From assembly GCA_963575645.1 (NCBI GenBank), contig OY754471.1:32372401-32436400 (forward strand): a stretch of DNA of 64,000 nt, in the 5' to 3' direction. Within the stretch, counting starts at the first letter, position 1. Each line of letters begins with the position of its first letter. This stretch comes from Xanthostigma xanthostigma (taxonomy: Eukaryota; Arthropoda; Insecta; Raphidioptera; Raphidiidae). Below are positions 1 through 10,260 of the stretch, in pieces. Made by a program: the position numbers and the translations under genes. Under the pieces are notes generated by a model that was not told the origin of the DNA, made no database searches, and saw nothing but the letters and a program-made list of their open reading frames with translations.

Positions 1-410
1 GCCGGGTCAGGCAAATAGTAATATATATTTGTCAAATCTGTGGGCCCTTCCGAATCTCTCAATTAGGGGTCGGATTATCGGTATCGGCTGATATATGTAC
101 TGCAATGTCGGTATCGGCCTAAAAAAATTTAAAACCCAATTAAAGTTAACAGCATAAAAATATCGTATGACAAACTTATTTACATGAGAATTTAAGGCTC
201 TTTATGCCCTAATTTAGTGTTCAATTTTTAAGTTTTGTGCTCTTATACTTTTAGAAGCTGCTACCTTTAGAAAAAGTTAGCAGCGCCATAGAACCGAATG
301 ATAAAATAATTGGTATGAGATTTGAGGACTGTTTGAGAGCTAATTTGGTTGCCTCATTTTAAATTTAGGGCTCTTGTTTTTTATGCAAAATCTTTAAATA
401 ACTTATATAC

Positions 411-830
411 GGTGGAAGTACGGGTCACATAAGGTGGAGGAGCGGGTCAAGCTGATAGTTCTACAATGCGAGATCATGTTAACGATTGCATGAGATTTAA
501 GGGCTTTTTGATGGCTATTTTAATACCCTATTTTTAAAATTAGGGCTTTTGATTTTTTTGTTCAACTCTGTGATTATCTTCTATACGGTGGAAGTACGGG
601 TCACATGGAGGAGGAGCGGGTCAAGTTGATAGTGCCACAATACGGAATCATGTTAACGATTGCATGAGATTGAAGGGCTATTTAAGGACTAATTTAATGC
701 CCTATTTTTAAATTTAGTGCTCTTGTTTTTTCAGTAAAATAGTTGATTATTTGGTATACAGTGGTAGTACGGGTTCCATATGGTGGAGATTCGGGTCACT
801 CATGGCGCAAACTTCAATACAATATTATGA
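411..830 (+). repeat. Tandem ~175-bp units in foldback arm
   Basis: The motif GGTGGAAGTACGGGTCAC recurs at 411, 587 and 760 (the last diverged), a period of 176 then 173 bases. Each unit also holds GCATGAGATTTAAGGGC and a TTTTAAATTTAGGGCTCTTG block. One inverted copy of the unit lies at about 1550-1660 in the opposite arm. Confidence 0.65.
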
Positions 831-910
831 CGTTAATAAGCTGGGTCTATTTGTACGTAATGCTTCTTTATCTCCCAGAGATAACAAATCGTGGATAGCA
901 ATCGAGTAAG

Positions 911-913
<3 letters not shown>

Positions 914-943
<30 letters not shown>
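914..943 (+). repeat. (AG)n microsatellite
   Basis: A run of about 14 AG dinucleotides within the central, non-repeated part of the foldback element. Confidence 0.9.
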
Positions 944-1960
944 TTCTATCAATATCTGAGGTCATTAGCATCTATATTATGCATCAAATGTTGATTGTCA
1001 AATTCAAATGCCAATTTTAGATTCCAGAATTAAAACCAAAGATATATTAGAGATTTTAATCTTATTTGTTGAAGACATTTTTTTTATGTGGCATTTCGAC
1101 GATTTGAGGAGTAAAATAAAAAAATGACTGCTATGAAACGAAAATGTATCATAATAAATGTCAAATTTATTACCAAAACTATGATAACGTTTTTATGGTA
1201 GTTATATCAAAAGGAGTAAATTGTTGAAAATAAAAATTATAGAAGTTGTATTTTGGTCGTATGTCCACGAGTCTGTTTTTTTCGTTTTTGTTAATATCAA
1301 ACAAAATATCGGTATCGCCTTCATCATTCATATTTCTAAATTTAATTTAACCAAAGAGTTGTGCATATGGAGAGCTAGTGTACTACTTCGCAAACAAATG
1401 TGCTTGTAAGAGGAGGAATTCATTATCCGACGTCTATCCCTAACTCGCCAACTATGAAAACTAAAATGCGATAAAAATTACCATAACTAATTTATTTTGA
1501 AATAATACATCGCACAACAAAATAGTCTGAAATATTAATTTTGATTAGTCCTTAAAAAGCCCTTAAATCTCATGCAATCGTTACCATGATTCCGCAATGC
1601 TAGCTTGACCCGCTACTTCCACCATATGTGACCCTTACTTCCACCGTATAAAAGTTGTTTAAAGATTTTGCCTAAAAAAACAAGAGCTTTAAATTTCTAA
1701 ATAAGCCGCTAAATTAGCCCTCAAATAATCTTGAAATCTCATACCATTTTTTTATCAATTGGCTCTATCGCGTTGCTAACTTTTTCTAAAGCTAGCAGGT
1801 TCACAGGGTTTGCGTAAAAGAGTAAGAGTACTAAAATAAAATGGGACAACAAATTAGGCCATAAATAACCCTAAATTCGCATGTCAATAATTTTGTCATA
1901 CGAGATTTTGGTGCTGCCACCTTGAGTTGGGTCTTAAACTTTTGTAGGCCGATACAGCTA

Positions 1961-2530
1961 ATACACGATATAGGTCAAACAGAAAAACGGATTGAAACCA
2001 AATTTTGGGAAGATATTTAGTATGCAAATATGAAGAGCCCTATTGTTTTTGGGGAAAATCGATGTATACGCAAAAGAGATATATGCTATAACGGTATTTT
2101 TATATAATAATGGTATACTTTTCATAATGCCCTATTATTCTATTTATTTTTTCAAGAAAGTTTCGTTAATTTTTTTCTAAACTTTATAATTTCGGAAATA
2201 TTTTGAAAATAAAAAATAAAAAATCAGCTGTTCTTTTGTTTTGTAGATCTGTCAGAAATAAACTAGTTAAGCATGCTTTGATTTTTTTTTGACATGATGT
2301 GAACATATTATGTAGGTAACCATGGCAACGATTAGCAAATATCATATTGATTAATGGACGCAATATCAGACATTTTCTTTTCTTTATTATACTGTATCAA
2401 ATGTCAACATTTTGAAGTTGGAATGGTCTCGTCGCCCAATTGGCTGAAATTTTTTTATGTATGTTTCCCTGTGAACGCGCGGTACGATTGGGTTAAATCG
2501 TTCGATTGGCCTACGTCGAAACATGTTTAT
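1961..2530 (+). repeat. R-family dispersed repeat, copy A (5' truncated)
   Basis: The copy starts inside the family at ACACGATATAGGTCAAAC and runs through GAAACCAAATTTTGGG, AAGAGCCCTATTGTTTTTGG, ATATGCTATAACGG and the tail ending CAATTGGCTGAAATTTTTTT. The same order is seen at 24345, 32798, 54492 and 56396. The 5' part is lost at the boundary with the foldback element, and the 3' flank runs into the long palindrome at 2534. It has no coding content. The family probably represents a non-autonomous transposon. Confidence 0.75.
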
Positions 2531-2533
2531 ATC

Positions 2534-3728
2534 CAAAGCAATGGCACGTCAATCCGGTGTCGGAGAGACAACCGGATGGCGAGTGGTAATCTGGGCCTAT
2601 GAGTGGTGCAGAACCCTCTGGTAGCGGCCAAAGTGACCCCAAATAGACGGGGGCGGCGATATGGGGGTGGGGCAAAATCGAAAAATGTTTGAAAAGGCAA
2701 CCGGATAAAAATGCGGTTGCATTGAAGGAAATACCCTAATTATATAATAATTTTTTTTTGCCATCCGAAACACGCGGGCCGTTTTTGCACTAGCGAATAA
2801 AAAAAAAAAAAATAAAAAAAAAACTGAAAAGGCAACCGCTTCAAAATTAGTGAGTATACTTATTGACACCACCAAACGTTGGAAAAAAATTGCCATCCGA
2901 TCCTGATGGGCAGTTTCGGAGAAACAACCCCTCAAAGTCGCCGAAAAACCCTTTTTTTCGATTTTTTCAACAATAAGTAAAAAAAATACACTAAAAATTG
3001 TTCAAAACGGATGGCATTCGAAATTTATACTGTCCTAAGTACAAATAATAGTGTGTATCAATGCCATCCGATTTCGATTAAATTTATCCCTATTTAGCCA
3101 CCCCCCAAAACTCATGAAAATAACAATTTTATGCAGCGTATGGCATTATTTTTATTGTTACTGAGTTTTGGGGGTTGGCTAAATAGGGGTAAATTTAATC
3201 AAAATCGGATGGCATTGATACACACTATTATTTGTACTTAGGACTGTATAAATTTCGAATGTCATCCGATTTGAACAATTTTTAGTGTGTTTTTTTTACT
3301 TATTGTTGAAAAAATCGAAAAAAAGGGTTTTTCGGCGACTTTGAGGAGTTGTTTCTCCGAAACTGCCCATCAGGATCGGATGGCAATTTTTTTCCAACGT
3401 TTGGTGGTGTATGCTCACTAATTGTGAAGCGGTTGCCTTTTCAGTTTTTTTAAAAATTTTTTTATTCGCTAGTGCAAAAACGGCCCACGTGTTTCGGATG
3501 GCAAAAAAAAATTATTATATAATTAGGGTATTTCCTTCAATGCAACCGCATTTTTATCCGGTTGCCTTTTCAAACATTTTTCGATTTTGCCCCACCCCCA
3601 TATCGCCGCCCCCGTCCATTTGGGGTCACTTTGGCCGCTACCAGGGGGTTCTGTACCACTCATAGTCCCAGATTACCACTCGCCATCCGGTTGCCTCTCC
3701 GACACCGGATTGAGGTGCCATTGCTTTG
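2534..3728. repeat. 1.2-kb near-perfect palindrome
   Basis: The left arm, from CAAAGCAATGGCAC at 2534 to about 3126, is repeated as its reverse complement from about 3155 to 3728 with few differences. The loop is about 30 bases around TTTTATGCAGCGTATGGC. Both arms contain AACCGGATAAAAATGCGGTT and GATATGGGGGTGGGGC. Open frames of 112 and 84 codons occur in opposite arms and are mirror images of each other, so they are by-products of the palindrome. No target duplication could be fixed. High arm identity implies recent origin or gene-conversion-like repair. Mechanism unknown; possibly a foldback transposon. Confidence 0.85.
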
Positions 3729-3734
3729 AATATT

Positions 3735-4642
3735 ATAGTTGAACGGAAACAAATTCAATTTAGGAAAAATCTATAAAATATCTCGATATTAACAGATCAC
3801 TTTAAAGTGAGTATAGGAGTTGAAGGTCTATTACGTACGAATAGATAATAAATAAAATGTAGGTACCACGTGAATCCCATTGCCCATATAATATATCATC
3901 ACACATACATTCCTCAACTTATTTAAGAAAATCAGAAAAAAAATTAAAATTTTTGTTATTTTAAAAATCGCTCAATTGTTACGAAAAATTAGGAGATTTT
4001 AAAATATTAGGACTTTTTTCAAAGTTTGTACCTTCTAGCTCTTGAATCGAAATTTGAAAAATTATTCTCATCTTTGAGCGATTACTTAGAGATTTAAAAA
4101 GAAAAAAAATTCCTTAATTTTTTATAAAAATGAATCATATCTACGGACTCTATAAAAAATTCAGATAAATTTCGAGTTAATCATTTTAAAACTGTTTTTT
4201 TTTTTAATTTTTCTATGATTTTTCTAACCGAATTATCAGCTGCCGAAGCAAAAGTACCACTTATTCTTATCATTAGAGTATCATTAAAAATTGTGTCAAA
4301 TTGCAAGTAGCTACAATTTTTTTTTGTCACACACTTGACCAGCACAGACCAGCAACTTTTACGCGGTTTCACGAACGACACATCATTAGCATACTAAAAC
4401 GATCCAGTACGGCTAGACTAAAATTGCAGGCGACCGACTGACGATCGTTTCTGGTTGCTGGCTGCAGGTTTTAGTCTAATTTGCGCCACTCTGTTATATA
4501 ACGTACCTTCACGAACAAGCTTTCATGTTTTGTGTTGTGCTAGTCCACGCTTGATAAGTGTGCGCGGTCTTTAATTCAGAGATTTGGAAATCACAAAATT
4601 TTCGATTTTTTTCCTGATTCCCTAATTAAGTTGAACAATGTA
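3735..4642. other. Unassigned AT-rich stretch
   Basis: No gene or known repeat is recognised. A short imperfect hairpin pairs AGACTAAAATTGCAGGC (from 4413) with CTGCAGGTTTTAGTCT (to 4478). Open frames here are lysine/phenylalanine-rich and look random. Confidence 0.4.
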
Positions 4643-4738
4643 CAGTCATACATCGACTTATGCTAATCGAGAGTTGCGTGATTTTTAAATTTCGTCGATT
4701 CGTCTTTTGTTTGAGTGTCACACATACTCAGGCAAAAT

Positions 4739-4919
4739 CAGTGCCAGAGCCTGACGAAATTAGTAATGTGATTAAAGGGGTTCTTGATCTTGCCAAGCAA
4801 CTAAATTTAGAAGTGGATATAGTGATGACATTCAAGAGCTGCTAGATTCACATAATCAGGAGCTAACAATTGATGAGCTAATAGTCCAAGAGACGGCTGC
4901 AGAAAATGTGTCGTCATAA
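4739..4919 (+). pseudogene. Tigger transposase C-terminal remnant (frameshifted)
   Basis: Translation gives VIKGVLDLAKQLNLEVD in one frame. After a frameshift at about 4818-4825 the next frame gives DDIQELLDSHNQELTIDELI and a stop at 4917-4919. This matches the conserved tail of TIGD1/Tigger transposases (an LxLEVxxxDVxELLxSHxxxLTxEEL pattern) that follows the DDE catalytic domain. The DNA-binding CENP-B-like domain and the catalytic domain are absent. It lies between Tigger-type terminal repeats with TA duplications, which supports the call. Dead gene. Confidence 0.7.
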
Positions 4920-5240
4920 GGTGGACGAACGAAAAAATTAGAGATGATAGTTAAGACCATAATTAAGAAAGATCGCTAAGGTTGCTTGCGAAAATCCTGC
5001 CGAAACAATGTTTTTTTTAATTTGTTTATCAGTTAATAGACCATTGAAGTTAGCTTTTGACAAGGACAAAATTAATAACAGAAAACGAATGATGAGGAAG
5101 GGAAGAAACTGTCGTCAAAAATACAGAAACCAAAAATTCAAATGCGCAAAAGGCCGGAGGGCTGTGGGGGGTGCATTTTAGGGGTCAAACGCGGTTTTTC
5201 GATTTCCGGCGAAAGCTGGCCTCCAATCGAAAAATGTTGT

Positions 5241-5540
5241 ATGGCAATGTTGTAGGTATTAAAAGGATCTACAACTTTTATGAATATAACTTTTTCACAT
5301 AACCTTAAAGATTCAAAGAAATATTGAAAAAACCGTGTTTTTCGTTTTTAATTTTTTTTTTCATGAAATTTTCAGGAGACTTACCTTTCTATGTCCTAAA
5401 TAAGCTGTAATTTGCAGGAGAAAAAAATATTAAAAACGAAAAACACGGTTTTTTCAATATTTCTTTGAATCTTTAAGGTTATGTGAAAAAGTTATATTCA
5501 TAAAAGTTGTAGATCCTTTTAATACCTACAACATTGCCAT
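5241..5540. repeat. 300-bp palindrome inside the Tigger element
   Basis: ATGGCAATGTTGTAGGTATT at 5241 returns inverted at 5521-5540. The arms are about 120 bases and nearly identical, including GAAAAAACCGTGTTTTTCG. The loop (about 5362-5421) is unique. The GC-rich lead-in at 5155-5240 is not part of the palindrome. Confidence 0.8.
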
Positions 5541-5934
5541 AAACACTCTACATAAAATTCTTAGAATGCTACGAGGAAATTTTGAGGGAGAACAAAATCT
5601 TTGAGCTGTTAGACGACTTTGTTATATTTTATGAAGCCTTCTACATCAAAATAACTTTAGTTTATAATTTTGAATTCATATTATAAAGATTTTATAAAAC
5701 TTTTTTTTCAAAATTATAATTTTCTTTGGTCTACGGTCCCAATTAAGAATAATTTATGTGTACATATTTATATATTATGCAAAATTATATCCTGACTTAC
5801 GCGGTTATCGGTTGGTCTCACCTATTGCGTAAGTTCGAGGTATTACTGTACGGGCAGTAGTATCACCAGTAAGGATGTCAATGTAAATAAGTTATGAGTT
5901 TTGATGTGCTTATCGTAAAAGCATGTATATTGTA

Positions 5935-6180
5935 TAGGGTGTCAGAAATGTCAAGATACCATTTTCAAATTGAATAAAAATTAAATGAAATTGTTGTTTT
6001 GACATAATATATCATTTATTTAATTCTTGACAATATTTATAAAATGTGATATGGGCTAAATGACCACCCCTGGCCGGCGAGTTCGCCATGCAAACGCAAA
6101 CTTTTTCAAACACATTTTGATGTCAGTGACGGTCCACTAAACATACTTTACTAACGTGCAGAATGATGAGACAGCGGAAG
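5935..6180 (-). mobile_element. Tc1/mariner-type transposon, one end only
   Basis: On the minus strand a short transposase-like C-terminus (6116 to 6012) is followed by non-coding sequence ending GACATTTCTGACACCCTATA. Ends reading TATAGGGTGTC are typical of mariner-like inverted repeats inserted at TA. The other end is not seen, so this is a truncated copy. Confidence 0.4.
6012..6116 (-). pseudogene. Mariner-like transposase C-terminal fragment
   Basis: The minus-strand frame gives MANSPARGGHLAHITFYKY and stops at 6012-6014. A GGH(L/F)xxI motif just before the stop is common at the C-terminus of IS630/Tc1/mariner-type transposases. The fragment is only 35 codons and no catalytic residues are present, so the family is tentative. 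Confidence 0.35.
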
Positions 6181-6303
6181 ATTTTCAGGTCATAAAAATG
6201 TTTAGTTAAAATCAACTATAACCAAAATCATATTGAAACATTTATGACAATTGACTGTGTACTATGCGTAGATGCGGAGACCACTGTCGGATATATAAAT
6301 AAA

Positions 6304-6808
6304 TCTACATATTATATAAGAGGAACCGTAACTGATTGACTGACTGACTGACTGACTGATCTATCAACGCACAGCTCAAACCACTGGACAGATTAGGCTG
6401 AAACTTGACAAACAGATAGTTATTATGATGTAGGCATTCGCTAAGAATGAATTTTTGAAAATTCAACCTCCAAAAGGGTTTAAAGGGAGTTCAAAATGTG
6501 CATGTAGAAATCATATAAGGTAGAGAGGTGTATCAATTGGAAAATGTGCAGGGTTACTCCTGTCAACAAATAAACACGTGTTTCATGCTTTTTCAAAAAC
6601 AACCCTTTCAAAGGGTGAAAATAGGTAAATAGTCTAAAAATCAACATGGTTGTCATTTTCAAGGTTTGTCGGGACGTGGTCACGTGAATTTCATCAATTT
6701 TGAAATTTATAAGGGAGGTCTACGTCGAGAAACGAGTAACTATGCCAAATAATGGGAATGTATCCGTGCTTCGTACCAATCGCGTGCGAAGCCGCGGGTA
6801 ACGGCTAG
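6304..6808 (+). mobile_element. Non-autonomous Helitron, complete
   Basis: The element starts with TCTACATATTATATAAGAGG and ends with GCGAAGCCGCGGGTAACGGCTAG followed by T: 5' TC, 3' CTAG with a GC-rich hairpin just before it, and an A/T host junction. A (GACT)n run lies near the 5' end at 6335-6360. At 505 bases with no Rep/helicase coding, it depended on an autonomous partner. Confidence 0.8.
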
Positions 6809-7644
6809 TATAATATATGGTATAAATAAAACAGAAACGCAATCTTTTTTGTAGACATAATTTTAGCTACTTTACTAAAATTTGCGTAATGAATTATCGA
6901 GACAGAATTTTTGATAATTTTAGCTATCGAGACGAGAAAGGTACTCTCATAAAATATCTAGCAAAATCGTTTTCAAAATTCTAGACGAGATCGAGAATGG
7001 TCATTTCTCGTTGAGATGGCAACACTAAACGCGGGGTGCGCCGGCCAAGATTTCGCAAAGAACTCTGTTATGTTTACATGAACCATTTCGAACCCTTGTC
7101 GATCCCCACTATCTGTAAGACTAGTTACGATACAGAACTTATTTTTTTTTTCAGGAATGTTAAGATTCTATAAATAAGCTGTATTCACATTTCCATACGT
7201 CTAGGTGCAAAAGTTCCCAAGATAAGGGTGTTCAATAATTTCGATTTTGGGTTTTCATTGACTGACTTATAGATCATCAAAAAGGCGTGGACAATCTAGA
7301 ACCCACGGGGTAACCAAGTAATCTATTTGATACTTCCGATTACGACAAAACTTTGGTCAGGTGTTGTTTGCGCGCCCGCGAAGGTTCATGCCGTTTAAAA
7401 AAATAAATAAATAGAAAAAATAAAGAATAAAAAAAATAAAAGTGGATAACAATTACTGTGTTTTAAAGTAGTACCTACTGTAATACAGTGTAGCCGAAGA
7501 CTCCACTACTGTTGTGTTTCATCTCAGTTATGTGCGAAGCCACGGGAAGCGCCCAATAATTTATAAAAATAAATTATAAAACCTAAACAGAAAACATACA
7601 CGTTGAAATCATTTGGTTGCATAGAAAAATATCTGAAAAAAAGG
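6809..7644. other. Unassigned stretch with a decayed Helitron end
   Basis: Mostly unremarkable AT-rich DNA. GTGCGAAGCCACGGGAAGCG at about 7531-7550 looks like a decayed Helitron 3' hairpin without its CTAG. No coding signal was seen. Confidence 0.35.
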
Positions 7645-7937
7645 ATATAAAATCCTATTAAAAACGTACATTCAAAAAAAGAGGTCAAGTTGTCGTCAAA
7701 TCTGTGTTTTCTTATCTTAAAAATATAACTGAAATGTAGAAATTATGCCAAGTGCTTTGCCTACACGTTTTTAGCATTATCAGTTCACACAATATTTTTT
7801 TTTGTATTTATCAAAACACTGTTGAAACCGTGCAAGCTAGGAACTTGGCAAAATTTCAGTTATTTTTTTAAGATAACAAATCACGGTATTGACGAGAACT
7901 TGGCTTCTTTAAAATGTATGTTTTTGGTGGGATATAT
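7645..7937. mobile_element. MITE with ~100-bp inverted ends
   Basis: AAAAACGTACATTC and the following AGGTCAAGTTGTCGTCAA near the left end reappear inverted as TTGACGAGAACTTGGCTTCT and AATGTATGTTTTTGG at the right end. Both arms share TCTTATCTTAAAAATATAAC and TGCCAAGT. The centre is about 90 bases of unique sequence. Non-coding; superfamily unknown. Confidence 0.7.
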
Positions 7938-8460
7938 GCCTTACTCGCGATATTCCATGAACTAAACGAGCCAAAGGTATAAGTAGCTGATGGTACCAAA
8001 TTGGGGGCTGAACATTAAAACGCTCGACATCTTATATGGACCTTTTCCGCCGCATGGAAATAATTTATTGGCGTAGTGAATTACGGTAGACTTTCGACCA
8101 ATGCGACCAATGGGCGACCACTAGTCATTTTAAATATGCAAAATTTTAGTGGAAATTTCAAGAACGCTTAGTAAAAATAACTAACTAACATAATATTTAA
8201 AACATAAATAGTTACTTAAATTAATGTTTAGCCACATAATCAAAAATATCTGAGTTCGGTACTTGGAAAATGATCAGTTGAAAATACAGTAATTTTGATA
8301 ACAAGAACTAAAAACAATTAATGAAATATTGGAAAATAAATATTTGTACGTCTTCAAAATAGAAATCATTTTTTCCCTTGGGAAATTAAGAAAACGTATT
8401 AAAACGCCATATTATGTCCTAACCAGCTGATTTATTGAACGCTCTGTTGTGCATATACCG
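7938..8460. other. Unassigned stretch
   Basis: No gene, repeat end or RNA gene was recognised. Composition is ordinary for the window. Confidence 0.4.
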
Positions 8461-8603
8461 TAAACTGGTCCACAAGGTAAATGGAACCTTTACCTAACGC
8501 ACGGTGTCCCGTGGGAGTCTTGAACGTTTGTTCCAGCGACCTTTATCTAGGAAGAGGTCGCCCACGTCGGTGTATCTAAGGTCGTGTGTCACGCACCTCA
8601 TAC

Positions 8604-8645
8604 TTTTATAACCGACATACACTACACCCATATGACATAACAGTT
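8604..8645 (+). promoter_or_regulatory. Possible core promoter (TATA and initiator)
   Basis: TTTTATAA at 8604-8611 is followed by an initiator-like ACAGTT at 8640-8645, about 35 bases downstream, and then by an ATG at 8655. The 140 bases upstream are richer in G+C than the surroundings. Such short motifs also arise by chance in AT-rich DNA, so this is a weak prediction. Confidence 0.2.
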
Positions 8646-8654
8646 ACCTGTTTT

Positions 8655-8789
8655 ATGTTGTTACTATTGCCTTTACTAGTGGCATCGCTCGCGTTACATG
8701 CTTTTGTTAAGGTAGTTGGTTCGTGGAATGACTTTTCAAAGGATTTTAATGAAACTTCTCTTGATTGCTATTTAACCAAATACAAATAA
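8655..8789 (+). CDS. Possible signal-peptide first exon (unassigned)
   Basis: The frame begins MLLLLPLLVASLALHAFVK, a typical hydrophobic signal peptide or membrane anchor, and stays open for 44 codons to TAA at 8787. A splice-donor-like AAG|GTAGTT falls right after the hydrophobic stretch, so the real exon, if any, could end at about 8711. It could be the first exon of a secreted or membrane-anchored protein whose other exons are outside the window. It could also be a chance frame; only the hydrophobic start and a plausible upstream promoter support it. Confidence 0.2.
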   Translation: MLLLLPLLVASLALHAFVKVVGSWNDFSKDFNETSLDCYLTKYK

Positions 8790-9642
8790 TACGATCCTAT
8801 CTGATTAAAATTGACCATCCGAATTTAGAGATAAACGATATCCAAGTTTTGCAATTTTAACATGGGCTCTTTTGGAAAATAGGCATTTTCAATCGAATAT
8901 TTTCGAATAAAATTGGGAACATGAAAGCCATGTATGGTTCACCATACTGATTTTGTATGATTTTTTTAAACTTTTATTCTACTTTTTACTATAAGGGAAT
9001 CTGATAGAATAAATTCAGACTAGATAAATTATTTATTTGAGAAATATAATGTTTGCGTTAGAGATATCACGCAAAATTTAATAGTATTTATGCAAGTAAT
9101 TTCCGTTTTAATTTCCTTTTCCATGCCAGGATTTGTTTTAACGAGTGTAGAAATGTCAAAGAAAAAGAAATAATTCGTGTTCTTTCGATATTCGCAGTTT
9201 GCACTGAAAAAAATATTTTTCTAAAATCTAATGTTAAGTTATAATCTGTCTCTTGCAGCGTGTAAGTGTAATAAAAAAATATAATAATTTATATTACCTA
9301 CCTAAAAATGTTGTATATAAAATATATAGGTACTTACGTATATTATCATTCAGCTTACGTCCTGTGTTTGTACTTTTGCTGCGTTTTTATGATTGTGTTT
9401 TATCAAATTTTCCTCGTCGTTATATCTTACTCCTAGTAATTTTTTTATTTTTTTTTTGTTCATTTTGGAACTTAGTAGGTACATGCATTGGACTTATAAT
9501 TTAAGAGATGGTGACGTGGTGCAAAATAATATCAAAGAAAAATACGTGAATATGTGAAAATCTGTAGGTCTGGGAGATTTTCTTCCTTGCGTTTTAAGTG
9601 TCATGTAGAAATTAGGTAAAAATATAAATTTCTTACACTATC
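8790..9642. other. Unassigned AT-rich stretch
   Basis: No recognisable gene or repeat boundary. An 83-codon frame at 9253-9504 does not begin with ATG, is very rich in F, L and Y, and looks like AT-rich chance sequence. Confidence 0.4.
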
Positions 9643-9650
9643 CTCTATAA

Positions 9651-10252
9651 CAAGGGCGGGCAAATCTTTTGATCGTCGGGCCACATTACTGATGAAAATT
9701 TGACCGTGGGCCAAAAATTTGGTGAGAAAAAAAAAGTCCTTTCATTTCCGCAAAAAAAATTTGGAGAGCAAAAAAATCCGCAATAAATAGGACAAGGGCC
9801 GAAAGTTGAATTTTCGGCCCTGCGCGTCATAATGCCCTCGGCCAGATTTCAACTTTTAAGGCCCGTGTGGTGTATACGATTTTTCTTCATATCCGCTCGA
9901 AAGTACGTACTTTCGTCAGCAGGGACGAAAGATTAACATTTACTCCTAGTGAGAACGGCGGGAGGAATAAAATTTCTCATGCGTATTTATACTCGTAACT
10001 AGGGTTACCGCTGTCATTTAATATAATAAATAACAGGGAGGAAATGTCAAACTTTCGTCCTTGCTATAAGAGACGAAAGTACGTACTTTCGATCGAGGTA
10101 TGAAGAAAAAGATCTTTTTTCGTCTGTTGTGGTCCTTACTATTTACTATTTTTCTAAAAATTTTTTTATGAGCCAAATTATATTGGCAAACTATTTTCGT
10201 TCTTAATAATCATTTATAAAATGCTTCGCGGGCCGCCATTTGCTCAGGCCTG
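9651..10252. mobile_element. Non-autonomous hAT element with 8-bp target duplication
   Basis: CTCTATAA occurs exactly at 9643-9650 and 10253-10260. Between them the ends CAAGGGCGGGCAAAT and ATTTGCTCAGGCCTG are imperfect inverted repeats of the hAT type (CAGGGNTGGGCAAAT-like). Subterminal GGGCCACATT and GCGGGCCGCC blocks also match in inverted orientation. It is 602 bases with no transposase, and contains a second nested element. Confidence 0.85.
9885..10105. mobile_element. MITE nested inside the hAT element
   Basis: CTTCATATCCGCTCGAAAG at the left and CTTTCGATCGAGGTATGAAG at the right are inverted repeats. Each is followed inward by the perfect 18-bp palindrome CGAAAGTACGTACTTTCG. The centre is unique and non-coding. 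Its position inside the hAT copy shows it is the younger insertion. Confidence 0.7.
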
Positions 10253-10260
10253 CTCTATAA

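Larger units (their letters stand above)
62..1960. mobile_element. Foldback element with long diverged inverted arms
   Basis: The left end, GTATCGGCCTAAAAAAATTT from position 111, reappears inverted at about 1921-1954. The similarity then runs inward on both sides, through an AGAAAAAGTTAGCA block and the motif GGTGGAAGTACGGGTCAC, to about 830 on the left and 1540 on the right. The left arm is longer because it holds tandem units. Between the arms (830-1540) lies AT-rich sequence with no recognisable coding content. The right edge abuts an R-family repeat that is cut off at its start, which suggests insertion into that repeat. No clear target duplication is visible and no transposase is seen. 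The class is undetermined; 'foldback' describes the structure only. Confidence 0.6.
4643..5848 (+). mobile_element. Tigger/pogo-type DNA transposon, degraded
   Basis: The terminal inverted repeats are CAGTCATACATCGACTTATG at 4643 and its counterpart GTTCGAGGTATTACTG ending at 5848, each flanked by a TA (4641-4642 and 5849-5850), as expected for Tc1/mariner-superfamily insertion. The end sequence CAGTRATACNTCGACTTA is of the Tigger type. Near the left end sits the C-terminal remnant of a Tigger transposase (4739-4919). The rest of the gene is deleted, and a palindrome (5241-5540) occupies the middle. At about 1.2 kb it is about half the length of an intact element. Confidence 0.75.

Noticed and set aside
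2597..3665. Open frames of 112 codons (minus) and 84 codons (plus)
   Set aside because: They are mirror images in the two arms of the palindrome, with lysine/phenylalanine-rich low-complexity stretches and no domain.
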